Assembly: GCA_030280995.1 (NCBI GenBank)
Contig: JASXTE010000017.1
Span: forward strand, 13,754,498 to 13,818,497
Length of the DNA stretch: 64,000 bases
Source: Hemileia vastatrix
Lineage: Eukaryota > Basidiomycota > Pucciniomycetes > Pucciniales > Zaghouaniaceae
Reading direction: 5' to 3'
The number at the start of each line of letters is the position of its first letter. Position 1 is the stretch's first letter. Below, piece after piece: positions 10,848 through 22,709 of the stretch. The notes beneath the pieces are model-generated. The model worked only from the letters and a program-made list of their open reading frames with translations, did no database searches and was not told the origin of the DNA. The translations under genes and the position numbers were made by a program.

Positions 10848-11600
10848 TGTCATAGGACAACCTACGCACAAGGTCGAGGATGTTCCTGAAAGTGAGATGA
10901 GGGATTTAGAAACTTCTTTGAAGCACAGAGGAATGATTTGAGGAAGTGATTCGAAGGTCACTCGAAGTAAGAGCTACAGGCTCGAGGTATGTTTGAGAAG
11001 AATGATAAGATAGTTTCAAAGGTAATAGGAATTCTTAAGATCTCACGAAGTGTTGGAAACTCAATAATCAAAGGTTTAGGATTTAGAAATGATTTATTGA
11101 GAAAATAAAAGAAAGATACAATAACAATGATTTAACTTTAAGATTTTACCACTATTAAATGTAAATATGTTTTATAATTTAATTCTAAGGAATATCAAAC
11201 CAAATACCCAACCCTTTTATATCCTTTATTCCTCCTCGCATTGACCTCCCTTTCATCACACCATTCCCATACCATTGACCATTACTAACATACACTTAAT
11301 CCCTCTTTGCTAATATCCATCCATGCTCAATTTACCCCTTTTAAATTAATTAACAAACTTTCAATGAAAACTACTACTGTACTATTACGTTGATCCTAGC
11401 GCTGTGTGTGGCTTATTGAAAATGAGACTAAGGCACCCTATTGAGAGATTGACTAATTTAGATTTAGAGTTTAGGCTAGCGCAGTTAAATAGTAAGTACA
11501 CAAAGGGGAATTGCTTTCTGCGCTTTGAGTATAGATTTTGAACTCAATATTATTGATTTAATGAGCTTCTTTTGCCTCGAGTGTCACGTGGCGCGTGACA
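10848..11600 (-). repeat. Element B 5' LTR (753 bp)
   Basis: This is the direct-repeat partner of 3171-3942, with ends TGTCATAGG and GCGCGTGACA followed by the TATAT target duplication. It should contain the element promoter, but no TATA or initiator can be assigned reliably by eye. Confidence 0.92.
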
Positions 11601-11605
11601 TATAT

Positions 11606-12909
11606 CCACTTAATTCTTCTTTCAAATAATTCTGAGAATTTTTCTCATGAAAAGTTTTATCTGAAACATTTTCAAATGGCAATTCTTTTTCTTTTCCTTT
11701 TGAAGATTTCCTTTGGATATAATTAAATTTACCTTAATTCCTTTTATAAGATAAATTTACATAGTTTTCCTCTAATCTCAATATTCTATTTTGTCTTAAT
11801 ATTGGAATTTCAGATAATTTTTCATTCATATTATTAATTGATAAAGTATTTCTCTGTTCATTTACTAATAATTTTTCAGAGATAGAAGCCATTTGGGATT
11901 TTAAATTATTTATTTCTTTTTTCATATTAGAAATTTTATCTTTTAAATATTGGCTTTCATTTTTACAAAGTATAAAATGTTTATTCATATCCTCAACAGC
12001 TGTTTTTATCTTAAGATTGACTTTATTTCTTAAAAGTTTAATAAAATTATCAGTTATTTCAATACTTAAATCATGAGAAATTTCCAATCAGTTTAATGTC
12101 TTATCAAATTCATGAATTAAATTATTCATTCTAAGGTTTCTTTCCAACTTACATCTAACATATTATTTTAAAGTTTTGTATAAGCATCATTAATAATTTT
12201 AGAGATTTCTTCAGCACATTCAACATCAATTCTAGTGTCATCATTTGATAATAAAGCTACATCATCATTAAAAGATAAAGAAAGTCCATTGTCAAAAGTA
12301 GTTAAAACTGGAGCTTCTGATAATTTTCTATCATATTTAACTTTTTCTTCCTCCAAATCACTCTCATATACATAAAATTTATCAGTATTAATACCTATTA
12401 ATTTATTTTGTTGAGTACTTACCAATTTTTTAGAGGTATACTTCCTTTTTGTTTTTTCTTTCCTTTGTATGGATGGGGACGGCTCACTTGTGGTGGAGGA
12501 GGCCTTGAAGGGATTTTCCTGGTTGAGGAACCTGGCTTACCTGGCTTTAACTTTGGATTCCATCCCAATTTTTATTTATCCATTCCCTTTTTCACTTTTT
12601 CACTGTTATCATGTCTCATGGTGGGGAATCTCCTTGATGAGTAGAGGGATTTAATGGGGTTCTAGAACTTGATTGTTCTTAATGAAATATATCTCCCATT
12701 GGTTCATTATTTTCATGACTTTTTCTTCCAAAATCTTCAGCCTTGCTTTCAATTTTTTCCACTCTTGTTTGTGGTTGTTCACCACTGAGAAGAGGTTGCT
12801 GATTTTTTTTTTGATACATCATTTTATTGATTTTTAAATCTGGTGTAAGGTTTTCTACTATTCTTGGTGAGATGTTTTGCTCTGAGGGTTTGGCCTCCTG
12901 CATGACCAT
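11606..12909 (-). pseudogene. Element A: Gag N-terminal half
   Basis: Three minus frames (12679-12909, 12168-12425, 11734-12087) lie on the far side of element B and read in the same direction as the gag relic at 2142-3165. The middle one is acidic (VYESDLEEEKVKYD). The last is strongly coiled-coil (NESQYLKDKISNMKKEINN). Between 12430 and 12650 another minus frame gives a Pro/Arg/Lys-rich stretch (RPPPPQVSRPHPYKGKK). Together they look like the N-terminal part of a retroelement Gag. Assignment is mainly by position, orientation and composition. The 5' LTR of element A is not recognised. Confidence 0.45.
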
Positions 12910-15900
12910 TTCTAATTTATATTTTCTTTGAGTAATATTCTTAAAATCAGAAATACTAGCTCTTGAACTACAACACTTTCCTTGTCTGCATCCATTTTAC
13001 GGATTGTAAGATTAAATTAAAAGAATTATATAAAAAAAAACTTTAGTTTAAATATATAATTTTCAAATTGTAAAAAATTTACTCACAAAAATAATTTAAT
13101 TAATTATTTTATTTTAAGTAATTTTAAATAGGTAAAGTTTGGTGTAATTTCTAACTGTCTTTACAGACCTAAAAAATTCAGTACTATAATTAATTAAAAA
13201 TTAATAATTTTTATTTAAATTATTATATATATTCAATAAAAATTATTTATTTATATTAATATTGTTTATAATATCAATATATATAAAGAATAACATATTA
13301 CATATATATATATATATATTTAAATAAAAAATATGGTGTCAGTAATTCTAGAAACTAAATTTGTTATTTCAAAGTAAAGGTTGAAATAATGACAATTTTA
13401 TATAAATTACTCATTACTATAGTGGTCCTTAAAGGTACAACTATGTTGTAGTATATATGCCAAAAGAAACAATCCACAGTTTGAGCCTCTCCCATGACCA
13501 ATCTTGATTCTTGACTTGGAAACCTAAACTAGTTAGTTAAGTGAAATTGATGTTCATTGTTATTTCACTAACTTTATTTTTGATCTTTTCAATTCCACTC
13601 TTTTATGATTATATATGCTATTCTACACATTAAACCCACAATTTGATGGTACAATCCAAACTTCCTTCACCCAGTGAAGCACCCTATATTGATTGCACAA
13701 GTTTTTTCTGCCCTTAAGATACAATTTTTCATCCTTCAAAATTCAGAAAGACCCCTTATTGTTGGATTTTAAGGCAGTTGAGGATGATTAATATGGTAAA
13801 TTTTAAGTTAATAAACTTAAGATGGAATTAAATTGTTTGACTTAGAACAATATAGTAATATTTTAACAATAGATTTATTTCACTTTTTTTCATGTTGAAC
13901 AGTTATATGTCAAATAAATGATTTAAAGTGGGAAAATTTCAGCCTTGATATTCCCAGGACTGAGTATAAACTTCTTATAAATTATGTTAAACACATTTAG
14001 TACACATGGGTAAAATAAATAAAAGTATACATAAGTGAAATCAATGATTAAACACAATATATGCCATAATAATACCTTATATACATGCATATATCCACAT
14101 TTTATAAATCTTATTTGCTTAATATTATGTTTTTATATTTCAGGATAATCTTAAAAACCTTAAACATAAGGCTACATAATTTTTAAGTAGACTTGAAGCT
14201 GTTGTTTTCATTCATTTATGGAAAAAACCAGAAATGCACTTTAAATCACTAAAAAATTGAATATATGCACTATAAATTTAATAATTTTAAAAATTCTCCT
14301 TGACAGATAAATTAGTCTTATTAGAGCCATTAATTTGGCCACTCAACTGCATAAAATTAACACTTTTCAAATGTAGTGTTTTTATGCCAGAAATGGCTTC
14401 TGTGTTCTGGCCACATACTGCCTGCATTTTTCCTATGTGAATAGCTTCATTGTAAGCAAATTTAGCTTTTTCACACTATAACTACCCCAAATTTTATTCC
14501 CAATATGTGGAAACATGCAAAAATAGGTGACAGGCACTTATTTAGTGACCTAATTTAATTACAAGTGCATTGACCTCATTATATGCACTAATTTCATTAG
14601 CAAACTCAATATTGGTACCCTTCATTCACTACCACACTTAAATTTGCCTAAATTATTTAAGGACTTACTCATAAAAGGGCCTTCCAAGGACTGCATTCAG
14701 TTACCCCACACCTCAGATCCTTTTTTTGGGTTTCTCAGTGGTTTCCAAGTCAATATTGGTCATAATTGGATGGGGATTTATAGTATTTATTTGTAACAAT
14801 TAGTCCCTTCATTTCTAATTTTAATCTCCCTTAATGTTGTGTAATATTTGGTGTTATTCTTTCTTTTTTTAGTCTTTTATTCTAAGGTATTACACACATA
14901 TACTCTCTTTTTTGCTTATTCTTATATTTTGATGGATTATCTCTATTACTCTAGGATTTAGGCAGGTGATATCATTCTAATTTTTTTATTGGTCATTCTT
15001 TATGTTGATGGGTAGGTGTATTAGCTTGAATGAGGCATCATTAGCTGTGTATAAAATTGAAAAATCAGGGGAAGACATTAGTGGATTATTGGGTATAAAA
15101 GGAGGGGGTTTTTGGTCTTATTTTCTACATTCTTTATGATTACAATTAAAATAAATAAACATTACAATGACAATACATTTAAATAGTTCTTTTGAAGTCT
15201 TAAATTGTGTTTAAATTATTACATCTATTTTTCTACCAACTATAAGATTGTAACCCATTTAAAAATAGTGAGATTAAAATTACTGAGACCCTTTTATTTA
15301 ATTATATTTTAATATTTATTGTTTTTGTACTACAGTATTCATATAGGACCATTTAAATTTTCTAGAAAACTGAATAATCAAGCTATTCATGTCTCTGTAC
15401 TTGAACTCAGCCTGAAAGTAAATAAATTTTTTGCATATGATTTGATTTTATTGTATATAATATATATTAAGTGAATGTATAATCTCAAGATGATCTAAAA
15501 CATCAAAAGGGAACACCTTTTATAGAAAAAATGCAATACAATGTTAATTTTTATGAAGTAAACAAAATCGTTGATAAGTAAGTAAAAATTTTAATATAAA
15601 ATTAATTTGAAATGAAATGCAAAGATAAATTGAAGGATTATGTTAAATTTTAATAAAATAATTGGTATTTAACATAATGAAATAATTTAATTTTAAGTTT
15701 AATTAATTAAAAAGTTTAAATATCTTATCCCTTAAAGCTCCAAGGAAATACTAAAAGCTCTTTCTTTGCTCTCCCTGACTCCCCTCTAGCTGACTTCAAA
15801 CAAGGTCTGAGCCCCAGTTATTACATGGGCTGAGATCTACAACTTTGCCATAGGTTTTATATTTTTAATTCAATCAATTTTTTAAATATAAAATAAAATT

Positions 15901-16344
15901 TTAATTAAATAAAAAAATTTTTGTAAATAAAAATAATTAACTTAAAGACTACAACATATATTTTAATATTGTTATTAAATATTGTAACACAGTATAATAC
16001 TTAAAGATTCTAAAATACTAATTTTATAATATTTAAGTTTTTAAGTAATTAAGTAATTGTGTAATATATTTAATCAGAACAGTTTTACTATGTTAAATAA
16101 GTTACTGGCTGACAAGTTTAACTCTCTCAATTGATTCCAGAAGTCCAGAGAAGCTCCAGAATGTGTCTGGAAGGGAAAATTTGGACATGTGACTGGATTA
16201 TGCATAATTTGGCTGGAAACTTGACTGTATAGGAAGATAAAAAAATTAAGCAGTTAAAAACTAATAAAGTATATTAAAAATTATATTAAAAGGTTATTAG
16301 TGTATTATAACATATTTTATATATATTAAAATTTTATGAATAAT
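12910..16344. other. AT-rich region without recognisable genes
   Basis: About 3.4 kb of very AT-rich DNA with no long frame and no protein motif on either strand. It includes a short (AT)n run near 13302-13320. A piece at 16140-16226, containing TTTGGACATGTGACTGGA, recurs at 35127-35222. Confidence 0.7.
16140..16226 (+). repeat. Dispersed repeat, copy 1
   Basis: This shares TTTGGACATGTGACTGGA, ATGCATA and flanking CTCC/TCTGGA words with 35127-35222 on the same strand. It is probably a fragment of an old interspersed element or LTR. Confidence 0.5.
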
Positions 16345-16459
16345 AGGGGGTATCAATGCTCAGGGATCCACAATTAGGGATCAAGAGTTTTTTTCCTGGG
16401 ATCAGACATTATTAATTGCAGAAGATTCTTATCCACTAACCCCAGGGCTAGTAGATAAG
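16345..16459 (+). repeat. Element D left terminal repeat and subterminal hairpin
   Basis: The terminal inverted repeat is AGGGGGTATCAATG plus about 15 more bases. At 16428-16459 lies a 32-bp palindrome (CTTATCCACTAACCC, 2-base loop, GGGCTAGTAGATAAG) with 13 of 15 pairs matched. The same palindrome occurs in the ends of G, H and I. It is probably a transposase or Myb-protein binding site, which is inference. Confidence 0.7.
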
Positions 16460-16789
16460 GAATCCACAATAATGCATTATCCCCCCTCTTATACCCCAAT
16501 TTCTGTTCCTAATTCCTGATCCCAAACTCATTACATCCATGATGGATTTTTAAGAAAGTCACATGACTTATAACTGCTGATGCCATCATTAAGTCTTTCA
16601 TCACTCTATGATACTAAATTTTGGTGGCAAACACATAACATTTTTTCTCATTCTTATGTATCTCTTCACTCTATGATACTTAATTTTGGTGGAAAGCACA
16701 TAAAAATTTTTTTATCTACACACCCCACCTGCTCATTTGGTGGGAAATTCCCACTTCCCACTCATCACCTAAACCTTCTACTGATAATA

Positions 16790-17874
16790 ATGAAGCACCT
16801 CTCTACTAGGAAGCAACTTCACTCAGCTATGAACACTATAGCTTTAGTTTTAGCCGCTGAATCTGATTCTGACTCTGGTTTGGAAGATGCTTTAGCTTAT
16901 ATGTCTTATGTTTCCAAAAAGTGTTACATCATCTTAAGGGTGAAAAATCTTTATCATGATCCCAGATATGATCTCTGCTCCATTCTCAACATTCCTCAAC
17001 TAAATTTCACTCAACTATTTCAAACTTCTCCTGATTCTTTTTTCAAACTTTCTCAACTCATCTCCAATCATCCTATCTTCCATAATAATTCCCATAGCAA
17101 ACAGCGTGATCCTGCCTTTCAACTTGCTTTTGAATTATTTTTCTTTGGTTCAAATGGAAATGGTGCTGCTTTAAGACGTTTTGATAATCTCTTTACCATA
17201 GGATATGGTACTGTCATATTATACACCAAGTGTTGCATGATTTCTATCCTTTCTCTCAAGTCTCAAACACTTTCTTAGCCAACTTCACAACAGAAACTTG
17301 AATCCTCTCAAGTAATGCAAGTCAAAGGTTTTTCTGTATGTGTAGGTTTTGTTGATGGTACAGCTATACCTTTGAGTCAAAAGCCTGCTCATGATGGAAA
17401 CCATTATTTTGATCTCAAAAGAAGTTTTCTTCAAAATGCTCTCCAATTTCTCATCATTCATAAACTAAATTTATATCTTCTTTGTAGATACTCTATTGAT
17501 GTTCAACTTTTCTGTGACATCATTAAAAAGTCTATTGCTTTTCATAGTGGCTGCCCTGGCTCATGTCATGACTCTTCCATCTTCCAAAGAATGGGGATTT
17601 CTCAAAGTCCTGACTCATACTTTGACAAATCTCAGTACCTCCTTGCAGACTCAGCATATGCAAGTGGAAAGTACATTATACCTGCTTTCTGTGGTGCAAC
17701 CTTAGAAAATGGCCCCAAAATCACCTTTAATTATCACCTTGCCAAATCAGGAGTACGAATTGAACATGCTATTGGGATTTTAAAGGGATGATTTTCTAGT
17801 CTCCTGGAACTCATAATCCAATTTCAAAAAAAAATGGAAATAAAAACTGAAAATCATTGTATAATTACTTGTGT
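16790..17874 (+). pseudogene. Element D: PIF/Harbinger transposase (first part)
   Basis: This is a DDE-superfamily nuclease (DDE_Tnp_4 type) that would cut and insert the transposon. The start ATG at 16790 (MKHLSTRKQL) is conserved in element G. Seen in order: an acidic N-terminus, a helical region with GSNGNGAALRRF, the first Asp in GFVDGTAIPLSQKPA, an intron remnant ending TTTGTAG at about 17486, the second Asp region GCPGSCHDSSIF, ADSAYASGKY, and the catalytic Glu in RIEHAIGILKG. Stops lie at 17276 (TAG, where a related copy has Trp) and 17789 (TGA, where it has Arg). The gene is cut at 17874 by element C and resumes at 29531. Confidence 0.88.
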
Positions 17875-19117
17875 TGTAGGTAGACTCTTACAGTTGCCTT
17901 GCTGTAAGCAGAATCCAAAGGAGTTGGATAAACCAAAGAAAACCCTGTCTTTCTAAGTAAAATTAGGGTTTTTCAAATAACTAAGATCTCTAGTCTACTT
18001 GAATTGATTGAAATATATGAAACTCTGATTTATAAACCCTTATTGAGATTTAGAAATAGCAGCTGTTGAAAAAGAAATACTGATGACAACAATTAAGTGT
18101 ACCAGTGAAAGATCTGAAAAGATAGACTTATATGTTTTTATAAAGATTTTATTTTAAATGGGTTAACAATAAGAAAAAGTGCCTGAGATGGAGACCTTTC
18201 CAATGATACCCTACATGTGATGAAAATATAATTGTTGTGTTGTATTTCAAAAGTGTTATGAAAAATATAAATGTTATAAGGGTATTATAATTTTATTTAA
18301 TTTTGTTGAGAAATGAAAATATGAATAATGGTTGTTAATTAATTCAAAAAGACCCTTCTAATAGAAACTAAAGAGACAAAAACCTCTAGAAGACTAAGAT
18401 TCCCCCCTTTCTATATGATTCCTCTACTCCAGACCTTTCCAACATATCCTACATGCATAGGATCTACAATAAACTATTGATCTAATAAGCATAATAAATT
18501 CTAACCAAATTTTGCCACAATAGCCAAATTTTTACACAGTCACCAAACTTTAATACAGTGTCCAAACTTTGGTACAGTGACCAAACTTTGGTACAGTGAC
18601 CAAACTTTGGCACAGTGACCAAACTCTGGCACAGTGACCAAACTTTGGCACAGTGACCAAACTCTGGCAAAGTGACCAAACTTTGGCACAGTGACCAAAC
18701 TTTGGTCCAGTGACCAATCTTTAACCCAGTGACCAGACTTTCCCATTGTGAGAAAATTTTGCCACAATGAGCTCTTTTTGCCATTATGAGCTAATTTTGC
18801 CAGAGTGAGCTAAATTTGCTGCAGTAGGATAATTTTGTCACCATGACCAAACTTTGCCACAATTACAGAATTTTTCCAGTACACTTTTCTTTTGCACCAG
18901 AAAATCACTGGAGCAAACTGGAGCGCACCGGAGTGCACTGGAGCACTGGAGCTCAGTGGCCATTCCATCAGCACACCATATCTACCAATAATACTATAAG
19001 TCCTTAAATCAAGTAAAACACTTCCAAAATTCTAAATATCCAGCCTTATAATCCAGAAAATTGCTACTAATCTTCAAAAATAAACCTAAGTGGCATACCC
19101 AGATGTGGAATGCCACA
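17875..19117 (-). repeat. Element C 3' LTR (1243 bp) with 19-bp tandem array
   Basis: It matches 28377-29530 throughout. Near 18541-18750 it contains a tandem array of the 19-bp unit ACCAAACTTTGGCACAGTG, about 11 copies here against about 7 in the other LTR. The array gives the open frames at 18482-18784 on the minus strand, which are not genes: 19 bp cycles through three frames to give a repeating peptide. Confidence 0.9.
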
Positions 19118-19134
19118 TCCTCCCTCCAATATGG
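19118..19134 (-). other. Polypurine tract of element C
   Basis: On the minus strand the bases directly before the 3' LTR read CCATATTGGAGGGAGGA. The GGAGGGAGGA purine run abutting the LTR is the expected plus-strand primer of an LTR retrotransposon. Confidence 0.7.
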
Positions 19135-21530
19135 AATGTCCTCATTTGTATTCAATTTTTAATTGATATAAATTTTTTTCCAACTATTTGTTGATAGTCT
19201 TTGATAATGATGTGGAAAGAGAACCAAGAAACATCTTTTCTGAAATTTTACTATTGGCAATTTTCAATAATTGTTCTTTTGCTGGTCTTCTATAAATTTA
19301 ACTTTTTGTCTTTTCTCTGGTTCTTGATATAAATCATAATAAAAAATAATAAAAATAAAAATAATTTTGTGATGATTCCACTACTGAGAGAAAGGTTTTA
19401 ATCCCTTCAGACTCCCATATACCAGTCTTATATCTATGTCACAGAATGAGAGAGTGGATCTCCCTTATGAGCCAAATACTCTTGATTCCATCCTCATAGG
19501 TCCCCCCACTGAGCCAAATTCTATGATTCCAATCTCACCATGAGATCCTCCAAGTTTCACACCAAAAAAAAACGTAACCCTGAGGCTCTTAAAAAATCAA
19601 TAATAAATCCAACTACAATCCTGACCTCTAATTCCTTTATCACAATTTTCATCCATTTGCTATTTGGAAACCTTTAACAAATATTTTAGCCAGGCTTCCA
19701 ATATTTAATTTTAAGCTTTTAGACCATGTTAAAGTGCCACAAATTTCACCTAATAAAATCATTATGCCTTCTTAGCATCATTACCACCTAAATTTTATCC
19801 TCCTAAAGCTTACAACACCTAAATCCAACAATAATTGAATGTCCAGTTTAAAGTCTTGGTGGAAAGTCATAATTTAAGATGATTGAATTGAGTTTGACAA
19901 AATAGATTTTCATTCCAGTTTAAAGTCTTGGTGGACCAAAAATTTAATCAATTTCCAGTTTATAGTCTTAGTGGACTAAATATTGTTTATGTGCATAAAT
20001 TCTTCCTAATTAAGGCCTAGGCTTGACCAAAGATTGAATAATTTTGGTAATCCAGTTTAAAGTCTTGGTGGACCAAACTTCTGATCAATAGAAAATCCAG
20101 TTTAAGGTCATAGTGGACCAAACTTTTCATGACATACCAGTTTAAGGTCATGGTGGACCAAACATTTAATTAACTATCAGTTTAAGGTCATGGTGGACCA
20201 AAGATTTGATCAATACCAATTTATATAAAAAAATCCTTTCATAAAAAAAAATATCCATGAAATCTTGAATGTTGTTTAAGTTCAGTTTAAAGTCTTGAAG
20301 GACTAACAGATCCCAAAATTTGAATAAAACCTTAAAGAAAGTCTTTAAAGTTAGCCTGTTTAAAGTCTTCGATGACTAACAGATCCTAAAATAACAAATA
20401 TAACCCTTTAAAGAAAGTCTTGAATAATAGCCAGTTTAAAGTCTTGGAGGACTAACAGATCTTGAAGTAGGTTCTGATTTTGCTCAAGCTCCACTTGACC
20501 CTTTTTCCTATATAAAATATACTATAAAAGAAATAAACCAAAAGAAAAATTGAAAATTAATTTTAAAATTTTTGAAAAATAATTGTATGTTTATATATTT
20601 ATTTATTTTTTATTTTTTTTATTTATTAATTTATTTTTATTTTATTTTATTTTTTTTAATTTTTTATTTTATTTTATTTTATTTTATTTTATTTCATTAT
20701 TTTATTATTATTTTTTATGTGATGAAAGTTTAAGAAAGTAAATGTTTAAAAGTAGATTTGAGAAATTTGAAAAAAAATAAAATTTAAAAGATGCCCCCCA
20801 GCCAATTGATGAGCTGTACCCTTGACATCATACCCACATCCAAGTGAAACTTGATGTGGTTACACAATTTTGAGAAATTGAAGATTTCAAAATTAATATA
20901 TCAAAGTTTAGAAAAATAAAATTTATGATAATGATCACTGGGTAGGCTCCCTCCAATTTTTAAAAATAATTAGAGACCACCAGTGATCATTGCCCTTAAC
21001 AATATTTTAAAGTATTATAAAAATTAAAATGAACAAAACACATATATCATTATATAAAAAATCTAACATAAATAAATAACAAAAACAAAAATAAATAGAA
21101 TCTTGAATCTGAAATTAAGAGCGGTGTCTTTTCATTTGTTCTAGTTTATATTCTTAGTGGACTTCATAAAGATCAAAAAACAAAGCCAGGATTTAACTAG
21201 AAACAGGGAAAAATTGGTAACAAACATTGTGGGGTAATTGTGTATAGAGCAGCCAGCCCATCAATTACCCCCAAACTTTCCAATACTTAATCAGAAGGTT
21301 CCCCTTTGAAATCTTCTACCAATAAAAAAGTTATCAACCCAACATATATATTCCCCATAATTTTTGTTGCTTTTAAGAGTTTTAAGAATTTTCAAACAAA
21401 TGTCTTCATATATGTTGTAAAATTTTGTTAACGGTTTTGTCTCCCATACCATAGTAAAACAACAGTAATATTTTTTATAAGAAAGTAGTTTATCCTCATT
21501 CCAGAGTTAAACTTGATAATGAATGATTTA
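19135..21530 (-). repeat. Element C 3' noncoding region with dispersed motif
   Basis: This is about 2.4 kb without coding motifs. It contains at least ten copies of a motif close to CAGTTTAAAGTCTTGGTGG (+ strand), near 19848, 19914, 19951, 20052, 20096, 20136, 20177, 20281, 20355 and 20430, plus a weaker one near 21143. Copies are separated by 40-80 bp of unrelated AT-rich sequence. A TTTTA-rich low-complexity run is at 20580-20710. The motif recurs in the coding part of the element (see 23190 and 25252). Confidence 0.75.
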
Positions 21531-21536
21531 TTTTGT

Positions 21537-22700
21537 TTAGTTTATCCTCATTGCAGAGTATACATCTGTCCTTGTAGTACCTCTAGGATAGAACCTCTTA
21601 ACTTGATCGGGGGCTACCCTCTTTTTTAGTACCACTCCATCCAACTCTTCTAAAACATATGAACCACGGGATACTTGTTCCTTGACTTTATATGGTCCAT
21701 TACACTTATCTTCAAACATCTTTCCCCATCGGCTCTCCAAACTCCTATTATATGCCAAAACCATATCTCCAGTTTTCAAAGGTTTTCTAAGTCAATGTGC
21801 CAACCTTTCATCCCAATATCTTACTGACTGATTTTGGATCTTCATCATCCGTGAATATTCCTTTTCTAAGTACTCTTCTTTCTTTTCTAGCTGCATCATT
21901 CTTGCACATAATAACTCTTCAGTAGTCTTGACCGTGTCCCAGTCAACTCCAAGATATGATTCAGCTTCCAAATCAACCAGTAAAACTGATTTCTGTCCAA
22001 AAACAAGTTCATAGGGTGAAAATCTGGCTGTCCTTTTGGCAGTAATTTGATCAGAAAATAAAACCAAAGGTAAATAATGCCTCCACTTTTCAGCACCTGA
22101 CCCACACATTTTGACTAAAGCATCCTTAATTACTTTCTGCCCTCTTTCAACCATACCTTCAGCTTCAGGATAATAAGGGGTTGCTACCCTAACCTTTGAC
22201 CCAAATTTTGATATAGCTTCTCCAAACTCTTTCCCAAACTCAGGACCTCCATCTACTGTTACCAATTTCATAACTCCATATTAATACACCCAATTTTTAA
22301 AAATAAATTCTGCCACATTTTTGGCAGTAAATTTAATAAGAGGTGCTGCCTCTACCCAACCAAATAAATCATCTCTGGCTACAATTAAATATTTATACTG
22401 TCCCTCCTTAATATGAACGACATCCAAGCTAACCCTTCCAAAGAGATTATTTTTTCCATTGGCGTGTCCAGGTTCTTTCGGCCTTTAATAACTTCTTCTT
22501 TGAAATTCTTTACATGACTGAACCCACTGTTTAACAGCCATCTTCATGCCTGGCCACCAAAATTGATCAGCAATTTTTCTGAACGTTTTTCTAATGCCTC
22601 TATGCCCAAGATCTTCATGCAGTGACTTTAAAATTAATTCTTGCCCTTTCTTTTGAGTTAAAACTACTTGAGGATTTGGATACCTCTTTTTCATTAATTG
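21537..22700 (-). pseudogene. Element C: integrase
   Basis: Minus-strand order: a zinc module (HEDLGHRGIRKTF ... FWWPGMK ... CKEFQRR) at 22485-22694, a core with DGGPEFGKEF (second Asp) and PYYPEAEGMVERGQK (catalytic Glu) at 21792-22271, and a C-terminal RWGKMFEDKCNGPYKV segment at 21537-21779, the GPF/Y-like module. The last Cys of the HHCC zinc module is Phe here. The frame is broken between 22271 and 22485 and again at 21780-21791. No chromodomain is seen, which separates this lineage from element B. Confidence 0.85.
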
Positions 22701-22709
22701 TCGACCAGA

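Larger units (their letters stand above)
3171..11600 (-). mobile_element. Element B: complete Ty3 chromovirus retrotransposon
   Basis: Two direct repeats (3171-3942 and 10848-11600) start TGTCA and end TGACA and enclose Gag, protease, RT, RNase H, integrase and chromodomain, all on the minus strand. The 5-bp sequence TATAT lies directly outside both ends (3166-3170 and 11601-11605), a clean target-site duplication. The target is the gag region of element A, so B is the younger element. All reading frames carry stops. I could not find a convincing primer-binding site or polypurine tract beside the LTRs. Confidence 0.93.

Noticed and set aside
18482..18784. Two overlapping minus frames with repeated WSLCQSLVT words
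   Set aside because: They are products of the 19-bp LTR array. The same peptide repeats in all frames, and the region is LTR.
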